Origin: Akkermansia muciniphila
GTDB lineage: Bacteria; Verrucomicrobiota; Verrucomicrobiia; Limisphaerales; BJHT01
Direction: 5' to 3'
Assembly: GCA_945861535.1 (NCBI GenBank)
Contig: CAMAUZ010000016.1
Coordinates: 1-64,000 of the forward strand
DNA length: 64,000 bases
How positions within the stretch are numbered: position 1 is the stretch's first letter; the number at the start of each line of letters is the position of its first letter. Of this stretch, positions 32,908-42,356 are shown in pieces. The notes under the pieces are model-generated. The model ran no database searches, was not told the DNA's origin, and saw only the letters and a program-made list of their open reading frames with translations. Both the position numbers and the translations under genes were made by a program.

Positions 32908-33789
32908 ATGCGGGTCGTGGCAATGCCAATTTCCAAAATCACCGGCCGTGCCTGCGTCGCCGCAGCGCCGACACGACTTGCGATCGTCCGCGCGGTTGCA
33001 GGCGCGCGGGCGGAGTGGCGCTTTTTTGGCCGTTTGAGCTGGGTGGTTGTGGTGCTCGGGTTGATCACCGGGGGCGATCTTTTCTCCGCGGAAACACCTG
33101 CTGGACCGGCGCGCTTTGTCGAGCGGGCGCAGCGGCTTTACCTCCAGGCGCGCGAACGGCATGCGCAACAGCCCGGCGACCCGGCGGCGGGCGTGCGCCG
33201 CGCGAAGGCCTGTTTTGACCGCGCCGAATTCGCCACCAATGACACCGAGCGCGCCGCCCTGGCCGTCGAGGGGATCAATGTCTGCCGCCAGGTGATCGAG
33301 CGCGACTCGGCGTCGGCCGCGGCGCACTTGTTTCTGGGGTTGAATCTCGGCCAGTTGGCTCGCACGAAGACCTTGGGCGCGCTGCGGTTGGTCGGGGAAA
33401 TGGAGACCGAATTCAAGCGTGCCATCGCGCTCGAACCCGCCGTCGAATACGCCGGTCCCGACCGCTACCTTGGCCAGCTCTACCACCAGGCCCCCGGCTG
33501 GCCCACCAGCATCGGCAGCCGCAGCCGCGCCCGGCAGCACCTCACCCGCGCGTGCGAACTCAGTCCGGATTATCCCGACAACCGGCTGGCCTTGCTGGAA
33601 GCCCTGATGGAATGGCACGACCGCCGGAACTTTCTCAAAGAAGCGCGACTCTATCTCGAGTTGCTCCCCGCCAGTCGCGGCAAGTATTCGGGGGAACCAT
33701 GGGCGGCGGCGTGGGCCGAATGGGATCAACGCTGGCAAAAGCTTGCCGCGTATCTGGCCAAGCTCGAGGGGGCCAAGCATCAGCCGTAA
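32908..33789 (+). CDS. Exported TPR-like protein
   Basis: Up to 293 aa from ATG 32908 (ATG 32923 is an alternative). The hydrophobic segment LSWVVVVLGLITGGDLFSAE near residue 50 looks like a late signal peptide, so the true start may be further in. The mature part is helical with TPR-like units (AAAHLFLGLNLGQLARTKTL; NRLALLEALMEWHDRRNFL) and a helix pair near FKRAIALEPAVEYAG. It resembles TPR proteins annotated in TRAP-transporter or lipid-transport contexts, but no specific role can be assigned. Confidence 0.6.
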   Translation: MRVVAMPISKITGRACVAAAPTRLAIVRAVAGARAEWRFFGRLSWVVVVLGLITGGDLFSAETPAGPARFVERAQRLYLQARERHAQQPGDPAAGVRRAKACFDRAEFATNDTERAALAVEGINVCRQVIERDSASAAAHLFLGLNLGQLARTKTLGALRLVGEMETEFKRAIALEPAVEYAGPDRYLGQLYHQAPGWPTSIGSRSRARQHLTRACELSPDYPDNRLALLEALMEWHDRRNFLKEARLYLELLPASRGKYSGEPWAAAWAEWDQRWQKLAAYLAKLEGAKHQP

Positions 33790-33987
33790 CTGCTCATGCA
33801 GCGCGTACGGCGCGCGCCCTTCGCAACCGCCGACGTGCTGGAACCCGAGCGCCGCAACGGTGCAGGATGGGGCAAACCTGCGCATTGGGCGGAGGGGCAG
33901 TGGGATAGTGGGCAAAGGAATCGGGGCGGGGAATCTTTGGCACTCAGAGGCACTTGCAAAATCTCGGCTTCACAGTTCCAGCTTTCC

Positions 33988-34073
33988 ATCTTTTACCCCT
34001 TATCTTTTACCAGATGCTTGGGCCTTGGACGAGCCGACGCGTTGCAGATGGTAAAAGATGGTGGGTAAAAGAT
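33988..34073. repeat. Inverted repeat (TCTTTTACC type)
   Basis: The left arm CATCTTTTACCCCTTATCTT (from 33988) faces a right arm with GGTAAAAGATGG and GGTAAAAGAT (34050-34073), giving two interchangeable stems. It sits in the 540-bp gap between the TPR gene and the LapA-like gene. Nothing else in the gap is recognisable. Confidence 0.5.
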
Positions 34074-34329
34074 AAACAAGCAGGGGTTTTGCAAGTGGCT
34101 CCTCAGTCATGTGCCGCCATTCCTTTGCCAAATCAGTTTCGGAAACTGAGGTTGAGATTCCTGCTGGCCGGAACTCGGTCGCCGGACCGCTATGGTAGCT
34201 GGGGCGTGAAACACCCGCCCTCCCGTCGGCGGCCGAAGACCTGCGGCGGACCCTTGTACCCGGCGGTTTTCCAGCAACAGATTGACGCTGCCCGGCGCAA
34301 TCTTCTACTGTCCGCACTCGTTAAATTTT

Positions 34330-34572
34330 ATGAATCCAAAAGTCCTTCTGAAAACCATTTTCGCCATGTTGATGCTGCTGTTGCTCGTGCTCATGGGCAT
34401 GAACAACAAGCAGGAAGTCAGCTTCACCCTGCCGCCCTTGCTCAAGGGCGTTAGTCAGCCGGCGGCGATCATGTATTTCGCCTTCTTTGGCGTAGGCGTA
34501 CTCACGGGCACCGTGCTTAGCGCCGGGGGCAAAAAGGGGGCCGCGCCCAAATCCGGCAAGTCCGACAAGTAA
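34330..34572 (+). CDS. LapA-like (DUF1049) inner-membrane protein
   Basis: 80 aa: MNPKVLLKTIFAMLMLLLLV, then LMGMNNKQEVSFTLPP, then a second transmembrane helix (IMYFAFFGVGVLTGTVL) and a Lys/Gly-rich cytoplasmic tail. Two helices around a short NxQxVxFxLP-like loop is the pattern of the LapA/YciS family, which interacts with the lipopolysaccharide assembly machinery in E. coli. No LapB-type TPR partner is adjacent. Confidence 0.65.
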   Translation: MNPKVLLKTIFAMLMLLLLVLMGMNNKQEVSFTLPPLLKGVSQPAAIMYFAFFGVGVLTGTVLSAGGKKGAAPKSGKSDK

Positions 34573-34602
34573 CCGCAGGAGTTCCGGCCCGCGGGATTGC
34601 GC

Positions 34603-35592
34603 ATGACGACGACACGCTGCCCGCAACTGCGGTGGTTGGCTGTCGTCGCGCTGCTCGGAGTCCACCCCGGCATTCTCTCCTCCAGCCTCTCCGCGCAAAC
34701 TCCCAAACCGCGGGCCGACCACTGGCTGGCCGGAACGTACGAATATCCCGCCGCCGCCGGTGGCAAAGTAGGCACCACCGCCGGCTTCGAGGCCATCGAA
34801 ACCGACGCCATCGCCGGGCGCCTCAAGGTGTATTGGAATTCCGGCGCGGCCACGGTTTCTGGCTCCGTGACGCTTTTCGCGAGCGCCGACACCGCGGGGC
34901 ACTGGCCCGCGCGGGACTGGCGGCCCTACCCGATGTCCTTTCGCGCCGGACGCTGGGAGGCGAGCGTGCCGGTGGAGAGCGTGGACATCCCGATGATTTT
35001 CTTCGTGCGCGTCGGTGAGGGCACGGGTGCGCGGCTTTCCGCGCTGCGCAGTTGCGTGCCGCGCGCGGCGGGCCTCGAGGAACCGAGCCGGATTTTCTGG
35101 CCGTATCTCGAAGGCTTCGAGGACGGCCTGACGAGTTGGCGATCGTTCGGTGCGGCGGCGGGTACGCCGCCGGGCGCGCTGCCTTTGGCGATTGATCCGC
35201 TGGCCAAACAGGGCAAAGCGTCGCTGCGCATGACGGTGCCGGGCGCGGGGCAAAGCGTCGGCGTCGCGACCACGCGGGTGCGCGGGTGGCAAATCGTCGA
35301 GCGGTCCGCGACGGGACTGCGCCTGTGGATGCGCACGCGGAGCGGGGCCGGGCGGATGCGGTGTACGCTGTTCGCCAATGCCGGCGGGCCGCTCGAGGTC
35401 GTGATGGCTTACGACCGCGAGGTGACGCTGTCGGACCGCTGGCAGAAGGTGGACTTGGCGTTCGGCCGGTTCGGCAAAGGACCGCTGGCGGAAGTGGATT
35501 TGCTGGCGCTCGAATTCTTCGCCGACGGCGCGCGGGAATTCCTCGTGGACGAACTGCAATTGCTCGGCCCGTGGAAGCTCGAGGTCGAATGA
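34603..35592 (+). CDS. Exported protein with jelly-roll-like C-terminal domain
   Basis: 329 aa from ATG 34603; a TTG two codons upstream is possible. The signal peptide is residues 1-30 (LAVVALLGVHPGILSSSLSAQ). Residues 40-150 form one beta domain (GRLKVYWNSGAATVSGSVTLF, then FFVRVGEGTGARLSALRSC). Residues 170-329 resemble a carbohydrate-binding-module-like jelly roll (YLEGFEDGLTSWRSFG, then KASLRMTVPGAG, and ALEFFADGAREFLVDELQLLG). No catalytic residues are obvious. It begins 31 bp after the LapA-like gene and may be co-transcribed with it. Confidence 0.5.
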   Translation: MTTTRCPQLRWLAVVALLGVHPGILSSSLSAQTPKPRADHWLAGTYEYPAAAGGKVGTTAGFEAIETDAIAGRLKVYWNSGAATVSGSVTLFASADTAGHWPARDWRPYPMSFRAGRWEASVPVESVDIPMIFFVRVGEGTGARLSALRSCVPRAAGLEEPSRIFWPYLEGFEDGLTSWRSFGAAAGTPPGALPLAIDPLAKQGKASLRMTVPGAGQSVGVATTRVRGWQIVERSATGLRLWMRTRSGAGRMRCTLFANAGGPLEVVMAYDREVTLSDRWQKVDLAFGRFGKGPLAEVDLLALEFFADGAREFLVDELQLLGPWKLEVE

Positions 35593-35934
35593 CGCGGCAT
35601 CGGCTGGGAAATGGCGCGCCCCGCATGCGGCGTTCACTGGAAGAAAGAATTGTCCAACCACGGATAAACACGGATGGACACGGATAAGACCCTCCCATTC
35701 CCTTGCCCCAAATTCCCCTGCCAACTCGGCCCTGCTCCCGAGCGAATTCGTTCCGCGCCACCTTCCCGCTTCACACTTGCAACCGGGCCCCAGTCGCGCT
35801 GCGCCGCAGTTGCAAGCGCACCGCAGTTTCCCCCTCAATTCCTTGACCAACTCCCCGCCAGCCGTTCCACTCGCCACATGATCCAGCCCACCGTAACGGC
35901 CGCGCCTCCGTCGCCGGCGTCACTCTCCACGCTC

Positions 35935-38295
35935 ATGAAAACCCTCACCCTCCTCGCCTTCGCGCTCTCGCTCCAACTCGCCACCGCTGCCGAGCCGCTG
36001 AAATTCGACGCCGTCTCCGCGCGCGACGGCAAGTGGTCCGCCACCACCACCTGGGCCAATGCCCGCGCCCCCCGCGCCGGCGACCGCGTCCAGATCCGCA
36101 CCGGCCACTCCGTCACCTACGACGTCCACTCCGACGCCGCCATCCGCATGATCCACGTCGCCGGCAAGCTCACCTTTGCCCGCGACAAATCCACGCGCCT
36201 CGACACCGGCCTCATCAAGATCGAACCCGGCGACACCACCACCGAAGACGGCTTCAACTGCCACGACGCCGCGCCCTCCACCACCACCGCCGCCAGCCAA
36301 CTCCTCTCCGCCCTCGAAATCGGCACCCCCGAAAACCCCATCCCCGCCGGCGTCACCGCCACCATCCGCCTCGTGCATTTCGAGGGCATGAACGTCGAGA
36401 CCCTTCCCGCCATCATCGCGTGCGGCGGGCGTTGGGACACGCACGGCGCGCCGCTCAGCCGCGCGTGGGTGAAGCTCGGCGCGAATGCCCCCACCGGCGC
36501 CACCACCGTCACGCTCGCCGAGGCCGTCACCGGCTGGCGCGTCGGCGACCAGGTCATCGTCACCGTGTCCAAGGAGAGTTATACGTCCGGCACTTCCTTC
36601 CGGCAGTCCGTCAAAAAGCCGCGCCCGGTGCAGACCGAGGAACGCCGCATCACCGCCATCGACGGCGCGAAACTCACCCTCGACCGCGCCCTCGAGTACG
36701 ACCATCTCGGCACCGGCGATTACCGCAGCGAGGTCGGCAACCTCTCGCGCAACGTCGTCATCACCTCCGCCGATCCCGCCGGCATCCGCGGCCACACCAT
36801 GTTCCACCGCGACAGCTCGGGCGGCATCAGCTACGCCGAGTTCAGCCATCTCGGCAAAGAAGGCGTCCTCGGCAAATACGCCATCCACTTTCATCTCGTG
36901 CGCGACACCATGCGCGGCAGCGGCGTCACCGGATCGAGCATCTGGGATTCCCACAACCGCTGGATCACCATTCACGGCACCGACTTCCTCGTCATCCGCG
37001 ACAACGTCGGCTACCAGTCCGTCGGCCACGGCTATTTCCTCGAGGACGCCACCGAGCAATACAACGTCCTCGATCGCAACCTGGCCGTGCAGGCCTACAA
37101 GGGCAAACGCCTCCCCAAACAAGTCCTCCCCTTCGATGCCAACGACGGCGCGGGCTTCTGGTGGGCCAATGGCCGCAATGTTTTCACCCGCAACGTCGCC
37201 TGCGAAAATGACGAATACGGCTACCGCTTCGAGATCGGCAAACACAGCAACTTCAATCCCGAACTGCGCGTCCGCCAACCCGACGGCACCCGCGAAGTCC
37301 GCGACGTCCGCCACCTTCCCTTCCTCCGCTTCGAGGACAACGAATCCCACAGCGAGGGCCTCTACAGCTTTAATTTCGGCCACGATGTCCCCGGCTCCGT
37401 CCACGGCGACCGCCAGCATCCCTACATCGCGCGCAACCTCCGCGCGTGGGAAACCCACTACGTCGTCCGCCCGAACCTCCAGTTCTTCCTCCTCGACGGC
37501 CTCACCGTCAGCAACGGCGTCTATGGCGTCTATCACCCCGACTACGACTCCCACGTCTATCGCAACCTCACCCTCACCAAGGTCGGCTCCGAACCCATCA
37601 ACCGCGGCCACGACGACGAGAGCATCCAATACGGCGACTTCACCTACGAACACGTCCGCCTCATCGACTGCTACTCCGGCCGCGACCCGCTCATCCAGCT
37701 CGCCTGCACCGCGCCCCGCACCGGCGTCAGCGGCCATTTCAAAGACATCACCTGGGACGGCAGCATCCGCCGGCAGCAACGCAAAGTCGTCGATCTCGGC
37801 GGCGGCCCGCGCAACTCCAAGCTCCAAAACCCCGTCGCCTACTACTTCCACGACTACCCCGCCGCGGGCGAACAAACCAAAGTCCTCAGCGTGAAATTCC
37901 CCGCCGCCCACACCGGCGGCGACTTCCGCAGCGTCACGAACTTCACCGGCAAAGACGTCCTCGCCGCCCGCGTCACGCCCGTCGCCTTCCCGCAACTCCT
38001 CGACCCCATCGACGACCTCCCGCCCGCCACCTCGATCCAATCCGCGCGCCGCGCAGCCGACGGCCGCTGGCATGTGCGCGGCCTCACCTGCGACAACGGC
38101 GAAATCGCCACCATCACCGTCAACGGCCAGCGCGCCAAAATCCTCACCCAACACGCCGGCGTCGCCGACTGGGAAATCATTCTCCCCACCGGCAGCCCCG
38201 CCGAACTTCGCGCCGAAGCCACCGACCGCGCCGGCAACGCCGAACGCAGCGGCCACCTCCTCATCGTCCGCAACCTCCAGACCGCGCAACGCTAA
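35935..38295 (+). CDS. Secreted G8-domain right-handed beta-helix protein
   Basis: 786 aa from ATG 35935 (MKTLTLLAFALSLQLATAAE, signal peptide). The first 130 residues form a G8 domain: GKWSATTTWANARAPRAGD, VQIRTGHSVTYDV, then AIRMIHVAGKLTFA with conserved Gly and Trp. The rest is a right-handed parallel beta-helix (RNVVITSADPAGIRGHTMFH; GSSIWDSHNRWITIHGTDF; NRNLAVQAYK-like rungs), and the C-terminal 90 residues are an Ig-like domain. The order G8 then beta-helix matches CEMIP/TMEM2, which act on hyaluronan. The bacterial members are uncharacterised, so a polysaccharide-active role is only suggested. It is followed by a nested palindromic repeat. Confidence 0.75.
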   Translation: MKTLTLLAFALSLQLATAAEPLKFDAVSARDGKWSATTTWANARAPRAGDRVQIRTGHSVTYDVHSDAAIRMIHVAGKLTFARDKSTRLDTGLIKIEPGDTTTEDGFNCHDAAPSTTTAASQLLSALEIGTPENPIPAGVTATIRLVHFEGMNVETLPAIIACGGRWDTHGAPLSRAWVKLGANAPTGATTVTLAEAVTGWRVGDQVIVTVSKESYTSGTSFRQSVKKPRPVQTEERRITAIDGAKLTLDRALEYDHLGTGDYRSEVGNLSRNVVITSADPAGIRGHTMFHRDSSGGISYAEFSHLGKEGVLGKYAIHFHLVRDTMRGSGVTGSSIWDSHNRWITIHGTDFLVIRDNVGYQSVGHGYFLEDATEQYNVLDRNLAVQAYKGKRLPKQVLPFDANDGAGFWWANGRNVFTRNVACENDEYGYRFEIGKHSNFNPELRVRQPDGTREVRDVRHLPFLRFEDNESHSEGLYSFNFGHDVPGSVHGDRQHPYIARNLRAWETHYVVRPNLQFFLLDGLTVSNGVYGVYHPDYDSHVYRNLTLTKVGSEPINRGHDDESIQYGDFTYEHVRLIDCYSGRDPLIQLACTAPRTGVSGHFKDITWDGSIRRQQRKVVDLGGGPRNSKLQNPVAYYFHDYPAAGEQTKVLSVKFPAAHTGGDFRSVTNFTGKDVLAARVTPVAFPQLLDPIDDLPPATSIQSARRAADGRWHVRGLTCDNGEIATITVNGQRAKILTQHAGVADWEIILPTGSPAELRAEATDRAGNAERSGHLLIVRNLQTAQR

Positions 38296-38302
38296 ACGCA
38301 CC

Positions 38303-38595
38303 TGTAGGAGACGACGTGAGGAGACTCTAACGTCCTTCTCCGCCCAGCCGCTCCCCTCACCGCGGGGCTACATGGACCGTCGGTGATCCGTTTCCATCCA
38401 TGTTCAAAAGGCCTCCCGCAAATTCAGGGAGGCCCACAGATTAAAGTTCCCCATCTGTTGGCCTCCCTGAATCTGCGGGAGGAATCCGCCGGGGCAGCGC
38501 GGGCGGCACCAGCCAACGGTCCCTCCTTTTTCGGGTACGATGGCCCCATGCTGCACCATTTCGGCGCTCGGGTTCTCCTCACGTCGTCTCCTACA
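38303..38595. repeat. Nested palindromic repeat
   Basis: The outer arms are TGTAGGAGACGACGTGAGGA (38303-38322) and TCCTCACGTCGTCTCCTACA (38576-38595), exact inverses. An inner pair, GGCCTCCCGCAAATTCAGGG (38410-38429) facing CCCTGAATCTGCGGGAGG (38465-38482), forms a second stem. The outer arm family recurs at 47615 and, modified, at 22296 and 43506. From 38596 to the STAND gene start nothing else is recognisable. Confidence 0.75.
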
Positions 38596-38763
38596 AAGGC
38601 CCGGGCCATGCGCTGTCCTCGCCGCTGCCCGCGCTTGCCGCGCCGTTTTCCATCCGCCAATACTTCGGCGGATGAACTCCAAACTCTTCCGCATCGCCTG
38701 CTCCTTCATCGGGGAAAAGCGGGGCGTCGTCGCGAGTTCCGCAGCCTTCGCCCATCGCACCCC

Positions 38764-41454
38764 ATGAACCCGGACGCCGCCCCCGCCAAACCCGGCCAAC
38801 TCACCGCCATGATCAGCAGCACCGCGCTCGATCTGGAGCAGCATCGCCCCGCCGTCGAGGCCGCGTGTATCGGCGCTGGCGTCTTCCCGATTTGGATGAA
38901 GCACCTACCCGCCCGCGATGCCGATGGCGTCAAAGTCTCGCTCGAAATGGTGGAGCAGGCCGACCTCTACATCGGCGTCTATGCGTGGCGCTACGGCTGG
39001 GTGCCGGACGGCGGCGACAAATCCATCACCGAACTCGAGTTCGACCACGCTGTTCAGCGCAAGGCCGACGGCAAGCTCCGCGAACTCCTCATCTTCACCG
39101 CGCACGACGATCATCCTTTCACCAAGAAGGACATCGAAGCCGACACCACGGCACAGGCGAAGCTCGCCGCCTTCAAAGCACGCGCCTGCGATGGCCGGGT
39201 GAAGAAAGACTTCTCGTCCGTCGAGGAATTGCGACGCCTCGTCAGCGACGCCCTGCATGAGTTCATCGCGCGCCAACCCATCGAGGATTCCACCACGCCC
39301 GGGAATAAATCTCTCCGCGCCTCCTCCCGGCACAATCTCCCGACCCTCCAGCCCTTCTTTGGCCGCGAAGACGAGTTGCGGAAAATCGCCGACGCCCTCG
39401 ATCCCGACTCCCGCACCTGGGGCGCGCTCATCGACGGCCCCGGCGGCATGGGCAAGACCTCCCTCGCCGTCCGCGCCGCCTACGACGCCCCGCCCGCCGC
39501 CTTCCAGAAGATCATCTTCATCTCCCTGAAGACCCGCGAGCTGGACGACGACGGCCTCCGCGACCTCAGCGGCTTCATCCTCACCGGCCTCGTCGAACTC
39601 CTCAACGAACTCGCCCGCGAACTCGGCTGCCCCGACATCGCCAAAGCCCCCGAAGACCAGCGCCCGCGCCTCCTCCTCGACGCCCTCCGCGGCACCCACA
39701 CCCTCCTGATCCTCGACAACCTCGAAAGCCTCCTCAAAAAGGAGCGCGACACCGTTTTCACCTTCGTCAAAAAGCTGCCCCTCGGCTGCAAGGCCATCCT
39801 CACCAGCCGTGGGCGCATCGGCTCCGGCGCGGAGGAACTCATCCTCGAGAAACTCAGCCCCGCCGCCGCGCTCGCCACCCTCGCCGAACTCGCCACCCAC
39901 AATCCCCTCCTCGCGCAGACCAGCGAAGCCGAGCGCCTCGTCCTCTACCGCGAGACCGCCGGCAAGCCCCTCCTCCTCCGCTGGACCGCCGGCCAGCTCG
40001 GGCGCGGCCATTGCCTCACCTTCACCGACGCCCTGCACTTCATCCGCTCCTGCCCGCCGGGCAACGACCCCCTCGAATTCATCTTCGGCGATCTCGTGGA
40101 AGACTTCACCGACGCCGAGACCAAAGTCCTCTGCGCCCTCACCTACTTCACCCTCCCCGCCAGCATCGAGCACATCGCCGCCCTCGCCGGCGTGACCACC
40201 GATACCGCCGTAACCACTCCGCCCGCCGCGCCAGCGGCCGGGGGAGCACACGCGCCCTCGCGTGTGGTTTCCGGCGCCCTCGCCGGAAACCTCGGGGACG
40301 GTACGATGACCGCAACGCACCAAGACGACGTCCCCCTTGCGACGCCGCCCGGGTCTTCGGCGAGGGCGCCGAAGACCGCACGCGAGGGCGCGTGCGCTCC
40401 CCTAACTATCGCCGCCGTCGAGACCGCCCTCCGCAGCCTCGTCAACCGCTCCCTCGCCGTCCCCACCGATGAGCTGAAGGCCTTCACCCTCGTCCCCATG
40501 GTCGCTGACTTCTTGCGGAAGAAAAAATCCGAGGTGGTGGCGGAAACCGGCGACCGGCTGGAAAAGCGCGCTTATGCACTCATCATTGAGAATGGCTATG
40601 ACAAGTACGACCGCTTCCCCGCTCTCGAAGCCGCCTGGCCCGGCATCTCCCCCGCCCTGGCCCTCTTCCTCGCGGGTGAAAATAAGCGCCTGCAAACCGT
40701 GTGCGATGCGCTTCCGTTCTTCCTCGAATTTCAGGGCCGTTGGGATGAAAGACTCGCCTTCTGCGAGAAAGCCGAAGCCAGAGCCGTGGCAGCCGCCGAC
40801 CATGCCAAGGCCGGCTGGCGCGCCCAAAACGCCGCCTGGATTCACTACCTGCGCCAGCAGGCCGACGCCGTGCTCGCCTGCGCCGACCGCGCCGCCGCGC
40901 ACTGGGCCTTGGCCAAGGCCGGTGCCCGTGAGCGGGCCATCGCCATCCACTTGCGCGGCATCGGCTATCAATTAAAGCAGGATTACCCCGCCGCCATCAC
41001 CGCCTACCGCGAAGTGGTCGACCTGCACCGCAGCCTCGCCGCCGAGAGCGTGGACGTGGCCATCGGCCTGAACGGCCTTGCCGAGGGCGAACGCCTCTCC
41101 CGCGGCTTCGCTGCGGCAGAGGGGTATTATCGCGAGGCGTTGCGCGTGGCCCGTGCCGTTGGTTACGCCGAGGGCGTAGCCACTTACACCGGCAATCTAG
41201 CTGCACTGGCCCTTGACCGCGAGGACTGGGCGACCGCCGAGACCTTGGCGCGCGAGGCCCTGCCCTTGTCCGAAGCCGTCCACCGCCAGGAATTGATCGC
41301 CGAAGACAACCGCCGCCTCGCCCACGCCCTCGTGCGCCAAGGCAAAGCCACCGAGGCCCTGCCCCACGCCCGCCGCGCGGTGGAAATCTACACCCGCCTC
41401 GACTCGCCCGACCTCGCCGAGGCCCAAGCCACCCTCAAGGAGTGCCAGCCATGA
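38764..41454 (+). CDS. STAND NTPase: DUF4062 - NB-ARC - TPR (NLR-like)
   Basis: 896 aa from ATG 38764. Residues about 12-165 are DUF4062 ([40 protein letters not shown]). Residues about 195-470 are an NB-ARC ATPase with [15 protein letters not shown], Walker [10 protein letters not shown] (near 225), Walker B LLILDNLE and the sensor LTSRG. Residues about 640-890 are TPRs ([36 protein letters not shown]). A palindromic element adds about 55 residues (491-546) between the ATPase and the helical region without breaking the frame. STAND proteins with this layout oligomerise when the sensor repeats meet a ligand, and many are antiphage. Here DUF4062 would be the signalling or effector domain (inference). 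No membrane segment is seen. Confidence 0.8.
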   Translation: MNPDAAPAKPGQLTAMISSTALDLEQHRPAVEAACIGAGVFPIWMKHLPARDADGVKVSLEMVEQADLYIGVYAWRYGWVPDGGDKSITELEFDHAVQRKADGKLRELLIFTAHDDHPFTKKDIEADTTAQAKLAAFKARACDGRVKKDFSSVEELRRLVSDALHEFIARQPIEDSTTPGNKSLRASSRHNLPTLQPFFGREDELRKIADALDPDSRTWGALIDGPGGMGKTSLAVRAAYDAPPAAFQKIIFISLKTRELDDDGLRDLSGFILTGLVELLNELARELGCPDIAKAPEDQRPRLLLDALRGTHTLLILDNLESLLKKERDTVFTFVKKLPLGCKAILTSRGRIGSGAEELILEKLSPAAALATLAELATHNPLLAQTSEAERLVLYRETAGKPLLLRWTAGQLGRGHCLTFTDALHFIRSCPPGNDPLEFIFGDLVEDFTDAETKVLCALTYFTLPASIEHIAALAGVTTDTAVTTPPAAPAAGGAHAPSRVVSGALAGNLGDGTMTATHQDDVPLATPPGSSARAPKTAREGACAPLTIAAVETALRSLVNRSLAVPTDELKAFTLVPMVADFLRKKKSEVVAETGDRLEKRAYALIIENGYDKYDRFPALEAAWPGISPALALFLAGENKRLQTVCDALPFFLEFQGRWDERLAFCEKAEARAVAAADHAKAGWRAQNAAWIHYLRQQADAVLACADRAAAHWALAKAGARERAIAIHLRGIGYQLKQDYPAAITAYREVVDLHRSLAAESVDVAIGLNGLAEGERLSRGFAAAEGYYREALRVARAVGYAEGVATYTGNLAALALDREDWATAETLAREALPLSEAVHRQELIAEDNRRLAHALVRQGKATEALPHARRAVEIYTRLDSPDLAEAQATLKECQP
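40239..40402. repeat. Palindromic element inserted in frame within the STAND gene
   Basis: The outer arms GGGGAGCACACGCGCCCTCG and CGAGGGCGCGTGCGCTCCCC face each other. The inner hairpins are TTTCCGGCGCCCTCGCCGGAAA (40268-40289) and GTCTTCGGCGAGGGCGCCGAAGAC (40352-40375). The architecture is that of the 147-bp family at 14610 and 20126, with different inner sequence. The encoded peptide ([17 protein letters not shown] to [10 protein letters not shown]) looks unlike the flanking protein. Confidence 0.75.
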
Positions 41455-41722
41455 ACCCCACCGCCCCCCTCCCCCGTACCGCAGGCGTCCCCGCCTGCGA
41501 GTTCTGGCGGCGTCTCGCCGCCAGTCCCAATCGCCGGGGCGCGGACGCCCTCGCCCCCGGCGCGCGGCCTTCAGGCCGTTTCACCGTCCACCCACCAGCA
41601 AGCTCCAGAATCACCCCGACCTCACCCGACCGCCTTCCCCTTCTGAATCCGCCCCGGACGCAACCGGGTATTCGGCCAATCCCGGCTTCGTCCACCCCGA
41701 AGCGGCCTGAAGCCCGCGCGCC

Positions 41723-41915
41723 ATTTGGAGTGCGGTGACTCGTCACCGCTTTCCCAAGGCGACTCGTCGCCGTCGCCAACCCGCGAGGTGGAATGCACAT
41801 GGGTCGTCCACGGCTCGCGCCAGCGGTAGCGTGCCCGCAAGTCCGCAGCCATCCGTGCGTTCGACGGCGACCAGTCGCCTGCGCAAAAGCGGTGACCAGT
41901 CACCGCACTCCAAAT
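41723..41915. repeat. 193-bp composite palindromic repeat, copy 2
   Basis: Same length and arm sequences as 16552-16744 (ATTTGGAGTGCGGTGACTCG; AAAGCGGTGACCAGTCACCG). The hairpin loops differ by compensating positions (CTCG instead of CTTG), while the middle 80 bp are only loosely similar. The region 41455-41722 before it holds no convincing gene. Confidence 0.8.
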
Positions 41916-41948
41916 CGCTGCGACGAGCCGATGGTTGTTCGGCCGCGC

Positions 41949-42088
41949 GTGTGGGGCAGGCATCCTTGCCTGCCGGTTCACGGGGCATCCCTGCCCCGTG
42001 TTCCCGCTCCCGCCGCCTCGCACGCTCACCGAGGAAACGGGCGGCAGGGATGCCGCCCGAACTGGCAGGCAAGGATGCCTGCCCCACA
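41949..42088. repeat. Palindromic repeat (GGCAGGCATCCTTGCCTGCC family)
   Basis: The arms TGTGGGGCAGGCATCCTTGC and GCAAGGATGCCTGCCCCACA are exact inverses at 41949-41968 and 42069-42088. The middle has smaller mirrored units (GGGGCATCCCTGCCCC; GGCGGCAGGGATGCCGCC). The remaining 270 bp to the next gene show only a GAGCTTTGAGCTTT-like stretch. Confidence 0.75.
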
Positions 42089-42356
42089 GGCGAGGCGCGC
42101 GGCGTTCACGCCGCCGAAAGCCACGCCCGCAACGGTGCGCGCACGCCAGGCTTGGCGCTTGAGCCTTGCACCTTCCCTTAAGCTTTGAGCTTTATGCTTG
42201 GCGCTTCGCCCCCAAAAAAAAGCGTTTCCGCGCAATAACCACGCGCCCCCAATCACCACTCACTTTCCCCCGCCCCGCCGCTCTTGGCATCCGCCCGCCC
42301 CCGCGTAAACTGGCGGTGTCGATTGACGCAACACCGCGCTCCGCGCACCCAAAGCC

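Noticed and set aside
32890-33915. Upstream extension of the small lipoprotein frame (409 codons in total)
   Set aside because: It is antisense to the TPR gene; only the last 67 codons have a signal peptide and lipobox.
35920-38301. Open frame of about 790 codons on the minus strand
   Set aside because: Antisense to the G8 gene; Val/Ala/Asp/Gly-rich without any motif. The + strand frame has a signal peptide and clear domains.
41452-41738. Short frame starting in the STAND gene stop (ATGA)
   Set aside because: The overlap looks like coupling, but the peptide is Pro/Arg/Ala low complexity, ends in the 193-bp repeat and has no recognisable feature.
41723-42088. CRISPR-like array
   Set aside because: The repeats are palindromic pairs with unequal middles, not regularly spaced direct repeats, and there are no cas genes.
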